Below are positions 11,257 to 21,247 of a stretch of 64,000 nucleotides of DNA, piece by piece. The notes under the pieces are model-generated. The model saw only the letters and a list, made by a program, of their open reading frames with translations. It did no database searches and was not told the DNA's origin. Source of the stretch: Cyclospora cayetanensis (Eukaryota; Apicomplexa; Conoidasida; Eucoccidiorida; Eimeriidae); the NCBI RefSeq assembly GCF_002999335.1, contig NW_020312602.1, positions 124,001-188,000 on the forward strand, given 5' to 3'. Each line of letters begins with the position of its first letter. Position 1 is the first letter of the stretch. The position numbers and the translations under genes were made by a program.

Positions 11257-12141
11257 TCAGGCTGCAATATTCCGCCAGAAAGCATGGCATGCAGCAGTAG
11301 AATGCGCTGCCGCGGCAAACAGGCAGCCTGAGCCCAAGCCGTCTTGCTGCAAGCAGAGATATACACTGTGGCCTTCTGCTTTCTTGTAGCGACCACACAG
11401 CCACTAGTTTGCCGCCATTAGGCGTTGCTCCTGAAAACACCTCTTCTGGCATTACTTTTCGTGTCGCAGTACTCTCAGATAGGAGGGAGCCTTTCTCCGG
11501 TAAAAAAGTTCCCCGGGTTCGGGGGGCCCCCCGGCAGGGGGCCCCTTCCTCGTGCCTCGTTCCGTCTTCCCTTCCTGGATGAGAAAAGCCTACACAGATA
11601 TTCATTGGACCGTGTTGCTAGGGTGCTGTACTGTCAGAATAATTCGGCATTTAACGGGCGTAAAATTCTCTACTTTCCCGTCGTGAGGCTAACAAGCGCG
11701 CTATCAACTGCGCTAACAAACCCGCATAAATCTGCCGATCCGAGCACTGAGATCCTCGAGAACCTTGATTATTTTTCTCTAGAGCAGCTGCGCTACGTCG
11801 GGGGCCTTGCCGCTTCAGCAGCACGCAGCGTATGTCTGTAGGAGCTGTCGAGGCACAGCTGCCAGAGAGCCGCCGTGGTCTAAGCTTCACTTCGGATGCG
11901 TCTCCAGCGGCAAGGCAGCTGCAACGCCGTGCTAGGAAGGCGGCAGCAGTGCAGTAGTAGCAGTACAGGAGTGTATTAGCAGCGTTAGTAGCAGCAGTAG
12001 TAGTGGTAGAGAAGCAACCTTGCGCCTTCTAGGGTGAGGAGAGTTCTCCCAAGGTGTCTAGCAGGGCAGCATTCATAGAGCTGTGGCAGCAGTGGCAAGG
12101 GCGAATCAGGCGCCGCTGAGGCACGCGGCGTTCTTGGGCTG
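11257..12141. other. Divergent intergenic region between p62 and PGS1
   Basis: About 0.9 kb separates the two divergently transcribed genes and should hold both promoters. It includes a GC-rich palindromic patch near 11518-11550 (GGGGCCCCCC and GGGGGCCCC blocks). A 138-codon open stretch on the plus strand (11425-11841) starts only with TTG and resembles no family, so I do not call it a gene. Confidence 0.4.
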
Positions 12142-14262
12142 ATGCACAGCTTCTGTACAGCTGCACTCCACACTGCGCCTTCTGGTGCAGCTGTTGGCTG
12201 CTTACCGAAGGCAGCGTTTAGACGCTTCTTCTGCAGCAGCTCCTCTTTGACGCCTCCTCCGCTTTCGGAAGGAGGCGCGGAGGCGGTGCCAGCAGCTCAG
12301 CTCCACGTTCCCGTGTCTCCTCGCTGTGTGAGCATCGTACATGGCCCGGAGGGGCTTTACTCCGCTGTGGAGGGTTGTATTCAGCTTGCGAGACGGCGCT
12401 TATTGCTTTCAGCGCTCTACATTGGCACGGGCAGTAAGGAGAGACGGCTGCTGCGTCGTCTACAGGATGCGAAGGAGCAGCATCCGCAGCTACAAGTGCG
12501 CCTGCTGGTGGACTTTTTGCGCAGCACACGGTCGGGAAGCTCCGGGGGAGATGGACCGGCAGCGTTGCTGCTGCCGCTTGTATCCAAGAGGCAACAGCAG
12601 AGCGACGGGGGTAGCTCGAGCGAAGTGTTTCTTTTCTGCAACCCCTTGACATGCAGCAGCAACAGCCGCAACCCAGTTCTCCAAGGGCTGCACAAGCTGC
12701 TGTGCACGCTGCTGCCTCACAGACACCGCGAGGCCTTGGGAACGCAGCACATGAAGTGCGTCGTGAGCGACGATTTGGTGCTGCTGACAGGCGCAAACTT
12801 CAGTGAGGACTACTTTGTCAACCGAACGGACCGGTGCATTCTCATCCGTTCCAGGTCACTTGCAGACGCAGTGGATCGGGTTCTCGCGGCTGCGCAAGCG
12901 CACGCTTTCAAGCTGCTCCCCCATGCACACCGGCAGCTACCCACCGACTCCTCAAGGTCCAACGCGCCGGAGGACGTTCGGAGACATAACAACACGCTCC
13001 ACATTGGGAACGTTACATGTTGCTGGCCAGCAACTAATCCCTCAGAAATGCCGCAGGCGAACCCCACGACATTCCGCCAGAGCCTCGCCAGCTCCTTGAG
13101 GGCTGCAATGGCCAACAGCAACCAGCGCAGCAGAGAGTGCACATACACCAGCAGCAACCCCTCTAGCGCCTGCTTGGTATCTCTGGCAGTGCAGGCTGGA
13201 TTCACGTTTCCGCCGATTCAGGGTCAGGAAATGCTGCTGGATCGGGTGTGCTCCATCGCAGCCAACTCTATTGCCGCGGCTGCAGCAGCAGGCTCTGCAT
13301 CCTCCGGAGGAATGAGAGGCCTGCTGGAACGGAGGGGCGTAAATGCCACAGGAGGAGAAGAAGATTCATTGCACGGAGAGCACGTTACAGCCCCTACTGG
13401 CCTGCGCGTGATCCTCGCGTCTCCCTACTTGAACTTTACTGCTGCATTTCTGCAACGGCTGAAGCAGTTGCTGAAGCAAATGCGTCATGCATCATTAGCC
13501 GGCGCTGCGGCCCCTGGCAGCAGCAGGAGTAGTGACAGCGACACCAACAACGTGCAGCCTCGGCTAATGTTGCTCACGGCGTCCCCGCAAGCCAACAGCT
13601 TTTACAAATCTCAAGGCCTATCATTCTGGATCCCTCCCGCCTACGCTGTTGCGGCGCATGCAACCGCGCGGGCTCTTGCCGTTTCAGCCACAGCGGCGGC
13701 ACCAGCACGCACTTCCACGGATCGTCCTCCGATGCAGCCGACGCTGCTGAACGGCCCCCTGATGCTATTGGAATATGCCCGACCCGCGTGGACCTTCCAC
13801 GCAAAGGGCATTTGGATCGTGGGGGACACCTTTACAACACACAGCAGCAATGCGAACGGCAGCAGCGGTGAGCGCACGAGTAGCTGTTGTGCTGCAGCTC
13901 CGCCATCTCCAGCCATCAACGCCACGCGTGTGTTGCTGCGTGAAAGCCTCGCGGGCCGTCTCAAAGGCCCTATCAGCTCTGGCAACAGCAGCGGTGGCAG
14001 TACCACCTGCACCGCTAAGGAATGGGCTGCTGTGTCACTGATCGGGAGCACAAATCTGAGTGCTCGCTCGTCCTGCCGCGATTTAGAGCTACTGGCGCTG
14101 TTGCGCACGACCGACAGGCGACTGCAGCTCGAGCAGCAGCAGGAGCTTGGGAAAGAATTGCTGCCCTTTTGTCTCCCCCTCAGCGAGGAAACGCTTAAAC
14201 GCAGGTTTCCCTCGTGGCTGAGCTTTGCGGTGACGCGGCTCGGACTTGGCTCGTTCCTCTAA
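12142..14262 (+). CDS. PGS1: CDP-diacylglycerol-glycerol-3-phosphate 3-phosphatidyltransferase (PGS1)
   Basis: Intronless, 706 codons. It makes phosphatidylglycerophosphate from CDP-diacylglycerol and glycerol-3-phosphate, the committed step towards cardiolipin in mitochondria. Two phospholipase-D-type motifs are visible. The first has H203, K205 and D210 (HMKCVVSDD), followed by LLTGANFSEDYF. The second starts at about H553 (FHAKGIWIVGD) and is followed by LIGSTNLSARSSCRDLE. The second lacks Asp at the canonical spacing, which from memory is also true of eukaryotic PGS1. The N-terminus (AAFRRFFCSSSS) is rich in Arg and Ser without early acidic residues, consistent with a mitochondrial presequence. 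It is longer than human PGS1 (about 556 residues) because of Ser/Asn/Ala-rich insertions typical of coccidian proteins. Confidence 0.9.
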   Translation: MHSFCTAALHTAPSGAAVGCLPKAAFRRFFCSSSSLTPPPLSEGGAEAVPAAQLHVPVSPRCVSIVHGPEGLYSAVEGCIQLARRRLLLSALYIGTGSKERRLLRRLQDAKEQHPQLQVRLLVDFLRSTRSGSSGGDGPAALLLPLVSKRQQQSDGGSSSEVFLFCNPLTCSSNSRNPVLQGLHKLLCTLLPHRHREALGTQHMKCVVSDDLVLLTGANFSEDYFVNRTDRCILIRSRSLADAVDRVLAAAQAHAFKLLPHAHRQLPTDSSRSNAPEDVRRHNNTLHIGNVTCCWPATNPSEMPQANPTTFRQSLASSLRAAMANSNQRSRECTYTSSNPSSACLVSLAVQAGFTFPPIQGQEMLLDRVCSIAANSIAAAAAAGSASSGGMRGLLERRGVNATGGEEDSLHGEHVTAPTGLRVILASPYLNFTAAFLQRLKQLLKQMRHASLAGAAAPGSSRSSDSDTNNVQPRLMLLTASPQANSFYKSQGLSFWIPPAYAVAAHATARALAVSATAAAPARTSTDRPPMQPTLLNGPLMLLEYARPAWTFHAKGIWIVGDTFTTHSSNANGSSGERTSSCCAAAPPSPAINATRVLLRESLAGRLKGPISSGNSSGGSTTCTAKEWAAVSLIGSTNLSARSSCRDLELLALLRTTDRRLQLEQQQELGKELLPFCLPLSEETLKRRFPSWLSFAVTRLGLGSFL

Positions 14263-14514
14263 GCTCTGAACATTTCGTCTAGCCTGCTACTGATGTGTCT
14301 GTAACTGACGTGCTCGCTGCTGCTACCGTGTGGGCCCCCCGATAGGGCTGTCCTTAGATATGAAAGGATAAATGGTGCTAGGAGGCTAGGCACACTTCAG
14401 ATGCTGAGCCGGGAGAGGTCGTACGCAGGGTTGAGGCAGTAGAAGCAAATGCGCAGGGCAGCACTCACCCTTCGCCTCCTACGGATATCCATCTGTTGGC
14501 CCCATATGTATTGC

Positions 14515-17500
14515 TCAGAATGTCGGAGATACCGGCGGCTGTTGCCGCTGAGGCGCTACTTCCTTACTCTTGATCCGTCGCTGCTGCTGCTGCTGCTTTG
14601 GCTTGGGCTTGAGTGAAGCTGGCGTAGGCTGCCTGGATGGCGTCTGAGGGCACGTTGAGAGGCCTCTTACTTGAGAGTTTTCCGCTGTGGCTTTCTCCGT
14701 GTCAGGGCCGTTGCTGTCTTCCCAAGGGGACAAGATGTTTTTGTGAGGGGTGCTGCGGTCGTTGCAGCTGCTCTCTGTAGAGGGGGAGGTACCGGCAAAG
14801 CAGGGGTCCTTCCGTAGGTCTTTCAGTTTTTCTGGCTGCAGCCGACACATGGCAGCAGCGGCAAGCGGGAAGATTCAGGTTTAAGTCTCGAGACGAGACA
14901 GGGCACAGTACGTGTAGAGGCAGCAGGCACGCAGACTGGGAGCTCTAGAGCTATCGTAACGGCGGACAGCACCGTGCAGAGAGAAAAAGTCTACCCTATC
15001 CCCTGGTAGGCGCAGCAAGAAAAAGTCTACCCTATCCCCTGGTAGGCGCAGCGAGAAAAAGTCTACCCTATCCCCTGGTAGGCGCAGCGAGAAAAAGTCT
15101 ACCCTAACCCCTCATAGCGGCAGCAGGCACTTCAACGCTGGAGTGCGACGCTCTTGACCAACGGGTGTTGCTTCCGGGTGAGTGGAAGAGAAGGAGCATC
15201 CGCCATCTCTCATCAGCTTGTGTCGAGGACCTCACTGAAATCATTTCTCTAAAGAAGACATTTGGATCCTGGGGCTCCTCAAGTTTAGCATAATTCGTAA
15301 CGCGGCAGCGCCGCACAGGATTTCGACGCAGTGGCTGGGGGGATGGCGTCTCCCTATGTGGCTGCTGTTGCTGCTGCTGCCGAGGCTTTTTTTGTGACAG
15401 CTTCGGCGCATGACGCTGACTCGGTGCCGTGTGGTTGTGTTTCTCAGTGTTATCTGGGCCTGCAGTTGGAGAAGGAGGAGCAGCAGCAGCGGCAGCAGCA
15501 GCAGAAGCACTGTCTTCTTCTTCCCCAGTATCGCTTCCGCTAGGGCTGCTGCTGGGAAGGGGCTGATAAGTGGGGTCGACAGCCTCCCCTTCGTCTTCAT
15601 TATGCCTCCTAGACTGCTCGCGAAGCGCCAAGGGAAGGCCTAGCCTGCGAGGCAGCGTCTGGGGCCTAGTGATCCCGCTGCAGTAGCTGCTGCAGCGACT
15701 TGATAAGAAGGCAGCCGGCCTTGTACGGCTGACTGTCTGCAAGCCGTTTGTAGTGCAGTGGACGCTGGTAACACTTCCGCCAGTCGGGATACAGGGAGAG
15801 GGGGACGGGGTGTCTTTGGCGCTCCTTCTAAGCCGGCAGACTGACCAAGGGAAGAGACAGAGCCCACACAGGATGACAGCTGCCCTCGCAGCAGTAGCAC
15901 AAATCGTATGGATCGCTGCAACGCCAGAAGCCGCAGCCAGCCCCACCACGCGTCTCGCAAGGTTGCGGCCCTTTTGGGGCCGTTGCAGCTTTTCTCCAAC
16001 CTGTGGCTGGTGCTGCAGCTGCTCTTGCTGCTGTTTCTGAAGGCGCAGCAGCACTGCCGTGTCTTTCGCCGCAACGCACTGCAGCAGCTGTTGCAGCTGC
16101 TGCTGCACCCGTGGCATTCTGGGGTCGCCAGCGGCTTGTGCCTCCCGCAGCTCCTCGCGTATTTTTGCCATCTGCTGCTGCATCAGTTGCAGCTGCTGCT
16201 GAAGCCGCTGCTCAGGGCTTCTGTACCCTCGGAAGCAGCGTATCCACAACAACGAGGAAGCCACCCAGCAAGCCCAGCGGATGAGCGATGTGCCATGAAG
16301 AGCAAGGCCAGCAGATGCGGATTCTGCTGCTTGTCGCAGCAACGTCTCTAGCAGGCCTTGCATGCTGCTGCTCTTTTCCGCGGCTTCCAAGGTGCTGCGG
16401 GGAGGCTCTCGGCGCTGTGTCAGCTCCAGCAGATACGGGGAGATGCCCTCGTGGTGCAGCACCACTTCTGCCGCGGCAGCCGCGCAAATGAGGCCCAATA
16501 TTCCAAGACGAGCTGCAGCAACTCTTCTGCTGGTTGTCAGCAGTACGGCAACGAAGGCTGCCGTGCCGTATACCACAAAAGCCTCCGCCTCACCCATCCA
16601 CTCCCCCACAGCCCTGTGGAAGGCTTTGAGCTGCTGCAGCACTGCAAATGAGTCCTCCAGCCCCTGCTGCAGCTGCTGCAACAGCTGCTGCAAGTAGTTC
16701 CCTCCCCGCAGCTGCTGAAGCTGCAGCTCCTGCTGCAGCCGCTCCAGGTGCTCCAGATGCTGCAGCTGCTCGTGCATGCGAGCCGTAGCGGCTTCAGACG
16801 CAGCGGAGAGCCGCATGGTCGCCTCCTCTGTCCTCCTCTGCCTCTCGGAGCTATGCAGAAAGAAGCAGATGTTGTCTGCAAAAGTCGCAGCAGCTGCCCA
16901 GCAGCAGCACTGAGGGCACCCGTGGAGCGCGCTGACGCACCAAGCGACGCCACAAGCAGCGAACACCGCAACCGTGGCACGTGCATCCACCAAAAACCCC
17001 GAGCCTCCGCGGAAGCCGTTTTCGCGGAATTTTCACTCCAGGCTCAGAAACCGAAGGATGCCCAGCAACACCCAACAGGGGCAGTCCGAATGTCTACACA
17101 CGGATGAGCTCACCAATATGATTTATTTGCTCTCGAACAAGAGCGAAAGTCCCAAAGCTCATTTTGCCGTGCTCCTGACAGGCAGCAGCCTGCCGCTGCG
17201 TCAGTGCAATGCAACGCCGATGGAGCTGCTGCTTTAGCTGTTGAAGTCTCTGCAGCTGCGCTGCGGGCGCATCCAGAGCCACATGTACTATCGCAGCTCT
17301 GTTTGCATCGGGGGTGGCTGCTGAATGCGATGCTGTTTGCCCTGTTTCACGGTTGAATCGGGAATCTGAATGCTCCCTGCCACCGTCCGCTTCTTCCCAC
17401 GCCTCGTCCTGCAGTTGTTGCTGCTGCTGCTGCAGCTGCTGCAGCACAGCGTCAAGCTGCACGCAAGGGTGACTTCGAGTTCTAGGTCCGTCTTCATCTT

Positions 17501-18159
17501 CTTCAGTTTGCCCGTACGGGGCTGCAAACCATCCAAACGCAAAGCCAAACAAGCCAAAAGACGGATTATTTTATATAAGACCTCTGTCTAAATCAAAGGA
17601 GGCCTAGAGACCCGTGTAAACACGAATAAGAGAGCGACAACGGTGGCGACATGCGGTACGTGAAGGAGCAGCATTAAATTAGCTTGTGCTACAGTATACA
17701 AGTCCGCTGCTTAAGTGCATGAGCAAACAAACCAATCCAATCCTGGGGGACTTCGTGCGGAAACAGGAAGCAGCCGTCCTTCGGCCCTGGAAAGGGCCGG
17801 CCGCTTCTGGTGTATATACACCGCATTCGAGTTAGAGCAATGAGCTCCCTAAAGGCCTCCCCTTTGCTGCTACAGGCGTCTTCGTGCGTTTGGTGCTGCA
17901 AAAGCATGAGCTGCTCGCTGACTTGCTGCCAACAGCTGGTAGCCGAACCCTTCTCTAGAGACTCCTTCATTAGTTGCGTGTAGGCAGCAGCGCCGCGTCT
18001 GATGACATCCTCGCCATCTTCGGCCCCTCCTTGTGCCACCAACTGAAGTGTTATTTGCGTTATTGCTGCCGCTGCTGCTGCTGATGTGACAAATCTTGAC
18101 CGAGCTGCGGCAGCAGATAAGGAGACTGCTGCATGTAGCAGCAACAGCAAGAGCATCAT
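14515..18159 (-). CDS. GEX1: KAR5/GEX1/Brambleberry-family nuclear fusion (karyogamy) protein
   Basis: Predicted nuclear-envelope/ER membrane protein needed for fusion of gamete nuclei. Phase-consistent exons: 17700-18159, 17114-17521, 15236-16875 and a probable last exon 14515-14835 (942 residues). If the donor at 15236 is not used, the frame ends at 15104 instead. Exon 1 has a signal peptide (MMLLLLLLHAAVSLSAAA) and the family's cysteine-containing domain (SCWQQV, then DACSSKGEAFRELIAL, then a Cys after RPFPGPKDG). Exon 2 is a Gln-rich coiled coil. The junction to exon 3 restores HIDNICFFL. Exon 3 has long coiled coils and then three hydrophobic segments, the first pair (AFVVYGTAAFVAVLLTTSRR...) matching the GEX1 transmembrane block. 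The cytosolic or nucleoplasmic tail is long and disordered. Confidence 0.82.
14976..15116. repeat. 36-bp tandem repeat, about four copies
   Basis: Units start at 14976, 15012, 15048 and 15084, each containing AAAAAGTCTACCCTATCCCC. The last copy is diverged (ACCCTAACCCCTCATAG). It lies in the last intron of the GEX1 gene, or in its 3' region if the intron is not spliced, and supplies the stop at 15104. The minus strand contains TAGGG blocks, but not regular telomeric repeats. Confidence 0.9.
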
Positions 18160-18914
18160 GGTGCATGGCAGTCTCGAAGTACATGGAGAGGCATCTCAGA
18201 GGCTTAATCATGCCTGCGCTAGGGATATACATTCACGAAATTCTTCTTGCCTAGGTGTTTCCAAATGAATGACCACCCTCTTATTAATGGCACTGAAGGC
18301 GAGACACTGGTCTGTCTGCTGTGGCGGGAAACAGCGCAAGCACAAACAAGCACGCTGCCTTCTGGACTGTGATTCTTACAGCGAAACCCTTTGATTCTTA
18401 TTCCTAGATTTGTCCAGGAACCCTACTCGCCAACTCTAGCTCTCCAGTGGATTACTTCGCTGCGTCCAGCCCCTGTCGGCAGCGGCCCCACAGCCGATAG
18501 AGACCAAGGGATTTGAAACGCCAGAGAAAGGAGGAAGGCTCTTTTGGTAGAGACAGGCAGACGAATATGTATTCATGGGCAAGGGCTCAAACCGTACGGC
18601 CTTCGCCTTTCCGCCCTTCACGCTGGACCAACGATCAGGCCGAACGGCACCTTGCGGAAGGACGACTACCATTAAGTACACATGCTGCACCATGCCAGTG
18701 AACAGATCCGAGGCCGCTAAAAAACTTTGCTCTTATCTGATGAATTCAACCTACTAAATGATAGGGACTCTATCAGAAAAATGCCGCAAACGCGTGCGCT
18801 TCTGCAGGAGCGATGCGAGGGCTGCGCTTCTCCTTTTCCGGTCCATTTCGATCGGCTGAGGCATTCGGCATTGTTCCACAGATCCTATCCGACGAATCAG
18901 AGCAGTTGATGCCT
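18160..18914. other. Intergenic region upstream of GEX1
   Basis: No supported gene. Several short open stretches occur on both strands, but none has splice-compatible neighbours or family resemblance. The GEX1 promoter should lie here. Confidence 0.4.
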
Positions 18915-19496
18915 TTATTCTCTCTGCGTGTCTTCGTGTTTGCCCGCTTCAACTGGTGCTTCTCCTTTACGAGCTCCTTCCCCGTACTTTCTTTCCCGTT
19001 CCCTCATCCCCTGTACTTCGCGTCTACTGCAAAGGCACAATCTTCCTGCGTAAGTAACTTCTCCTACTCATCCATGATGTCAAGCATGCTGTGCTTAGTT
19101 ATTACCCTGTATCGCTTTAGCTCCTTTTCCATCTCCTGTGTCAAGGTCACCTAAGGGTTGCTAGCACTCCAAGTCCACTTCGTGCCCACTTGGTGTTGCT
19201 GCCAGTTGCTTTTTCCACTTTTTGCTGCAGTGCATGACTCGCTGCATGTTTTTTGGACCCCCTGAACCTTGATTAGCCGCTCGTGGCCGTGCGATCGCTT
19301 GCTGCCCTGCGTACCCAGGCTCAGCCTGTGGTCTAACTCCAGGCGAGAATGCAAGAGCAACGCAGCAAATGATGAGATATCGCCAACAAACAATGAAATT
19401 AACCAAACCCGCCAGAACCGAAATGGCCGGAGCTTTGAGACTGGTTGGGTCCAGGCGAGCTGGCCCATTCGGCTTGCTTCCTTCCCTCTGAGCCAA
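18915..19496 (-). CDS. Single-pass membrane protein, 3' exons only, function unknown
   Basis: Three phase-compatible exons: 19338-19496, 19068-19150 and 18915-19026 (TAA stop at 18915-18917). They encode a hydrophilic lead, one strong membrane segment (NFIVCWRYLIICCVALAF), a charged helix (LTQEMEKELKRYRVITKHSM) and a lysine/glutamate-rich tail. The donor after 19338 (GTTAGA) is weak, and the last intron is only 41 nt. I could not find the 5' exons or a start. The architecture (short lead, one pass, charged tail) would suit a mitochondrial or ER membrane subunit, but that is a guess. Confidence 0.4.
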
Positions 19497-21247
19497 CTGC
19501 AATTTTCTACAGTTGACGATAAGCAAATAATCATGCGGAAGCTGGAATACGGAGAAATCCTTAATTTCAGTAACCTGTTGTTCTTTGCAGGGAGATACTA
19601 AAATTGTATCCTAAAAAACTGAGAGACAACCAAGCTAATCATTTGTTTGGCACGCAGGACTGCATCACCGAGTTAATGCCATACTTCAGTGAGCGTATAT
19701 GGGTCATCTTTAGAGCAACCTAGAGCATGAGATCTTCCCCTAAGCCTAGATGGTTAACTCAGCGGTGTTTGTCGGAGCAAAAGACACTCCTCGTAGGAGC
19801 CCTTGATACCCAAGCGAACCAAACAGTCCAATGTTGTAACTCGGAAGACTTCTTCAGCTCTTGTAGGGTATACAGCTTCACCAGGGTGGGAGGCGCAGCT
19901 CTGCTTTTCCCCTTACAAATTGTTCTTGCTATCACCATTGAGCGGTGGTCATACGTTGTCGTAAAATCAGCAAAGAACCAACCTTGAACAATACACTTCA
20001 GCTCACGGTCCTTTTACAGAGTAACAGAGGACACCCACATCGATGTTCAATCTGCGGGCAGTCAAGCACTCGAGTGTTCCTCAGGGTTCATCTCGCTGGC
20101 AAAACACGCAAAAACACGGTTTCAAAAAAGGCGCCGGATGTAGATTCCTTACACCGCAGCCCATATAGGTTGCGTGAATGATGGACACGCCAGCACCTAG
20201 ACACAGCTTCGCACTGCCGTAGTAGAACTTTTCTCCTCAGATCCTTCAGCATCACGGCCGTTGTGTTCCGGTTCGCCCCCCGCCGAGCTCCCAGTACACC
20301 TTTTCGCTCCTTACGGTGGTAACACACGACGCATGCGTCACAGGATTTATAGCTTGCGGGCAGCGACAAGGCAAAAGAAAGTTGCCGGACAACCGCTCTT
20401 TGTGGCCGCACGCCTCCCTTTATGACCTGGCACCTCTAAGTGCGTAAGACGACGCCTCAGTGCCAGCCTTCTGTTGTGCAGCTGAAGTGCCACACAAATC
20501 TTTTTGAGAGCAGCTAGAGACGCTACGACTTAGAACCCCCGTGATTATAGGCCGCTAGGCAAGCTAGATGGATGGGGGAAGAGCAGGACTGTCACAATGT
20601 ATATTCCCCCTCCCATCCAACGGCCACCGGCTCATCGGAGTGTCTCCCTAAGACTCACGAGACAAGCCTCTTTGCCGCTCTTTTCTGGGAATACCATAGC
20701 TTAGTAGCCTAGAGGAACAACTATATACGGTGCGGAAACGCCTCAGCGCGCTCATCTGTAGACGGGTTCAACGAATTGGGAAATTAAAAGCTCCCCGTTC
20801 CGAGAGGAGCAGCACTCGCACACTTGCAATCCGTCAGACAGCTACTGGTCAGCCGTCATGTGGCGGAAGTTCGGGAGGAATTGAAAAGTGACCATTTGCC
20901 AGACCAAGGCCGCCAAAATAAAGACCATGGGACGAGTACTCTGCACTCTACTGGAAGCTGCTCGTGGGAAAGGGCCATAAGGGCCAGATACCCGTGCATC
21001 TCTTGCCGCACCACTTCTCGCGGCAGTAAAGTGAAAGATAGGACAGCACACGCTGCTCTCACAACATAAGAATATCTACGAAGTGTGAAAGCAGGCAAAG
21101 AGGGCCGCTGCCGCAGCAGAGCCTATCCCCAATCCCTACGACGCCACCCCATCTACAGAGACTCCTTGCATGTAACCTCAGAAGAACGCCTGTTCTCCCG
21201 CCCCAAAATGGCAGAAGTGCTCCCTGGTGTGCAGAAAAGGCATGCTT
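19497..21247. other. Intergenic region, nothing certain
   Basis: No gene that I can support. A short minus-strand stretch at about 20845-20930 encodes a hydrophobic peptide beginning MVFILAALVWQMV, but no start context or upstream exon was found. The 5' exons of the gene ending at 18915 probably lie in 19500-20500. Confidence 0.3.

Noticed and set aside
11425..11841. 138-codon plus-strand open frame between p62 and PGS1
   Set aside because: Begins with TTG, has no family resemblance and lies in a divergent promoter region.
14976..15116. Telomere-like array (TAGGG blocks on the minus strand)
   Set aside because: The period is 36 bp with other sequence between blocks; it is not a TTTAGGG array.
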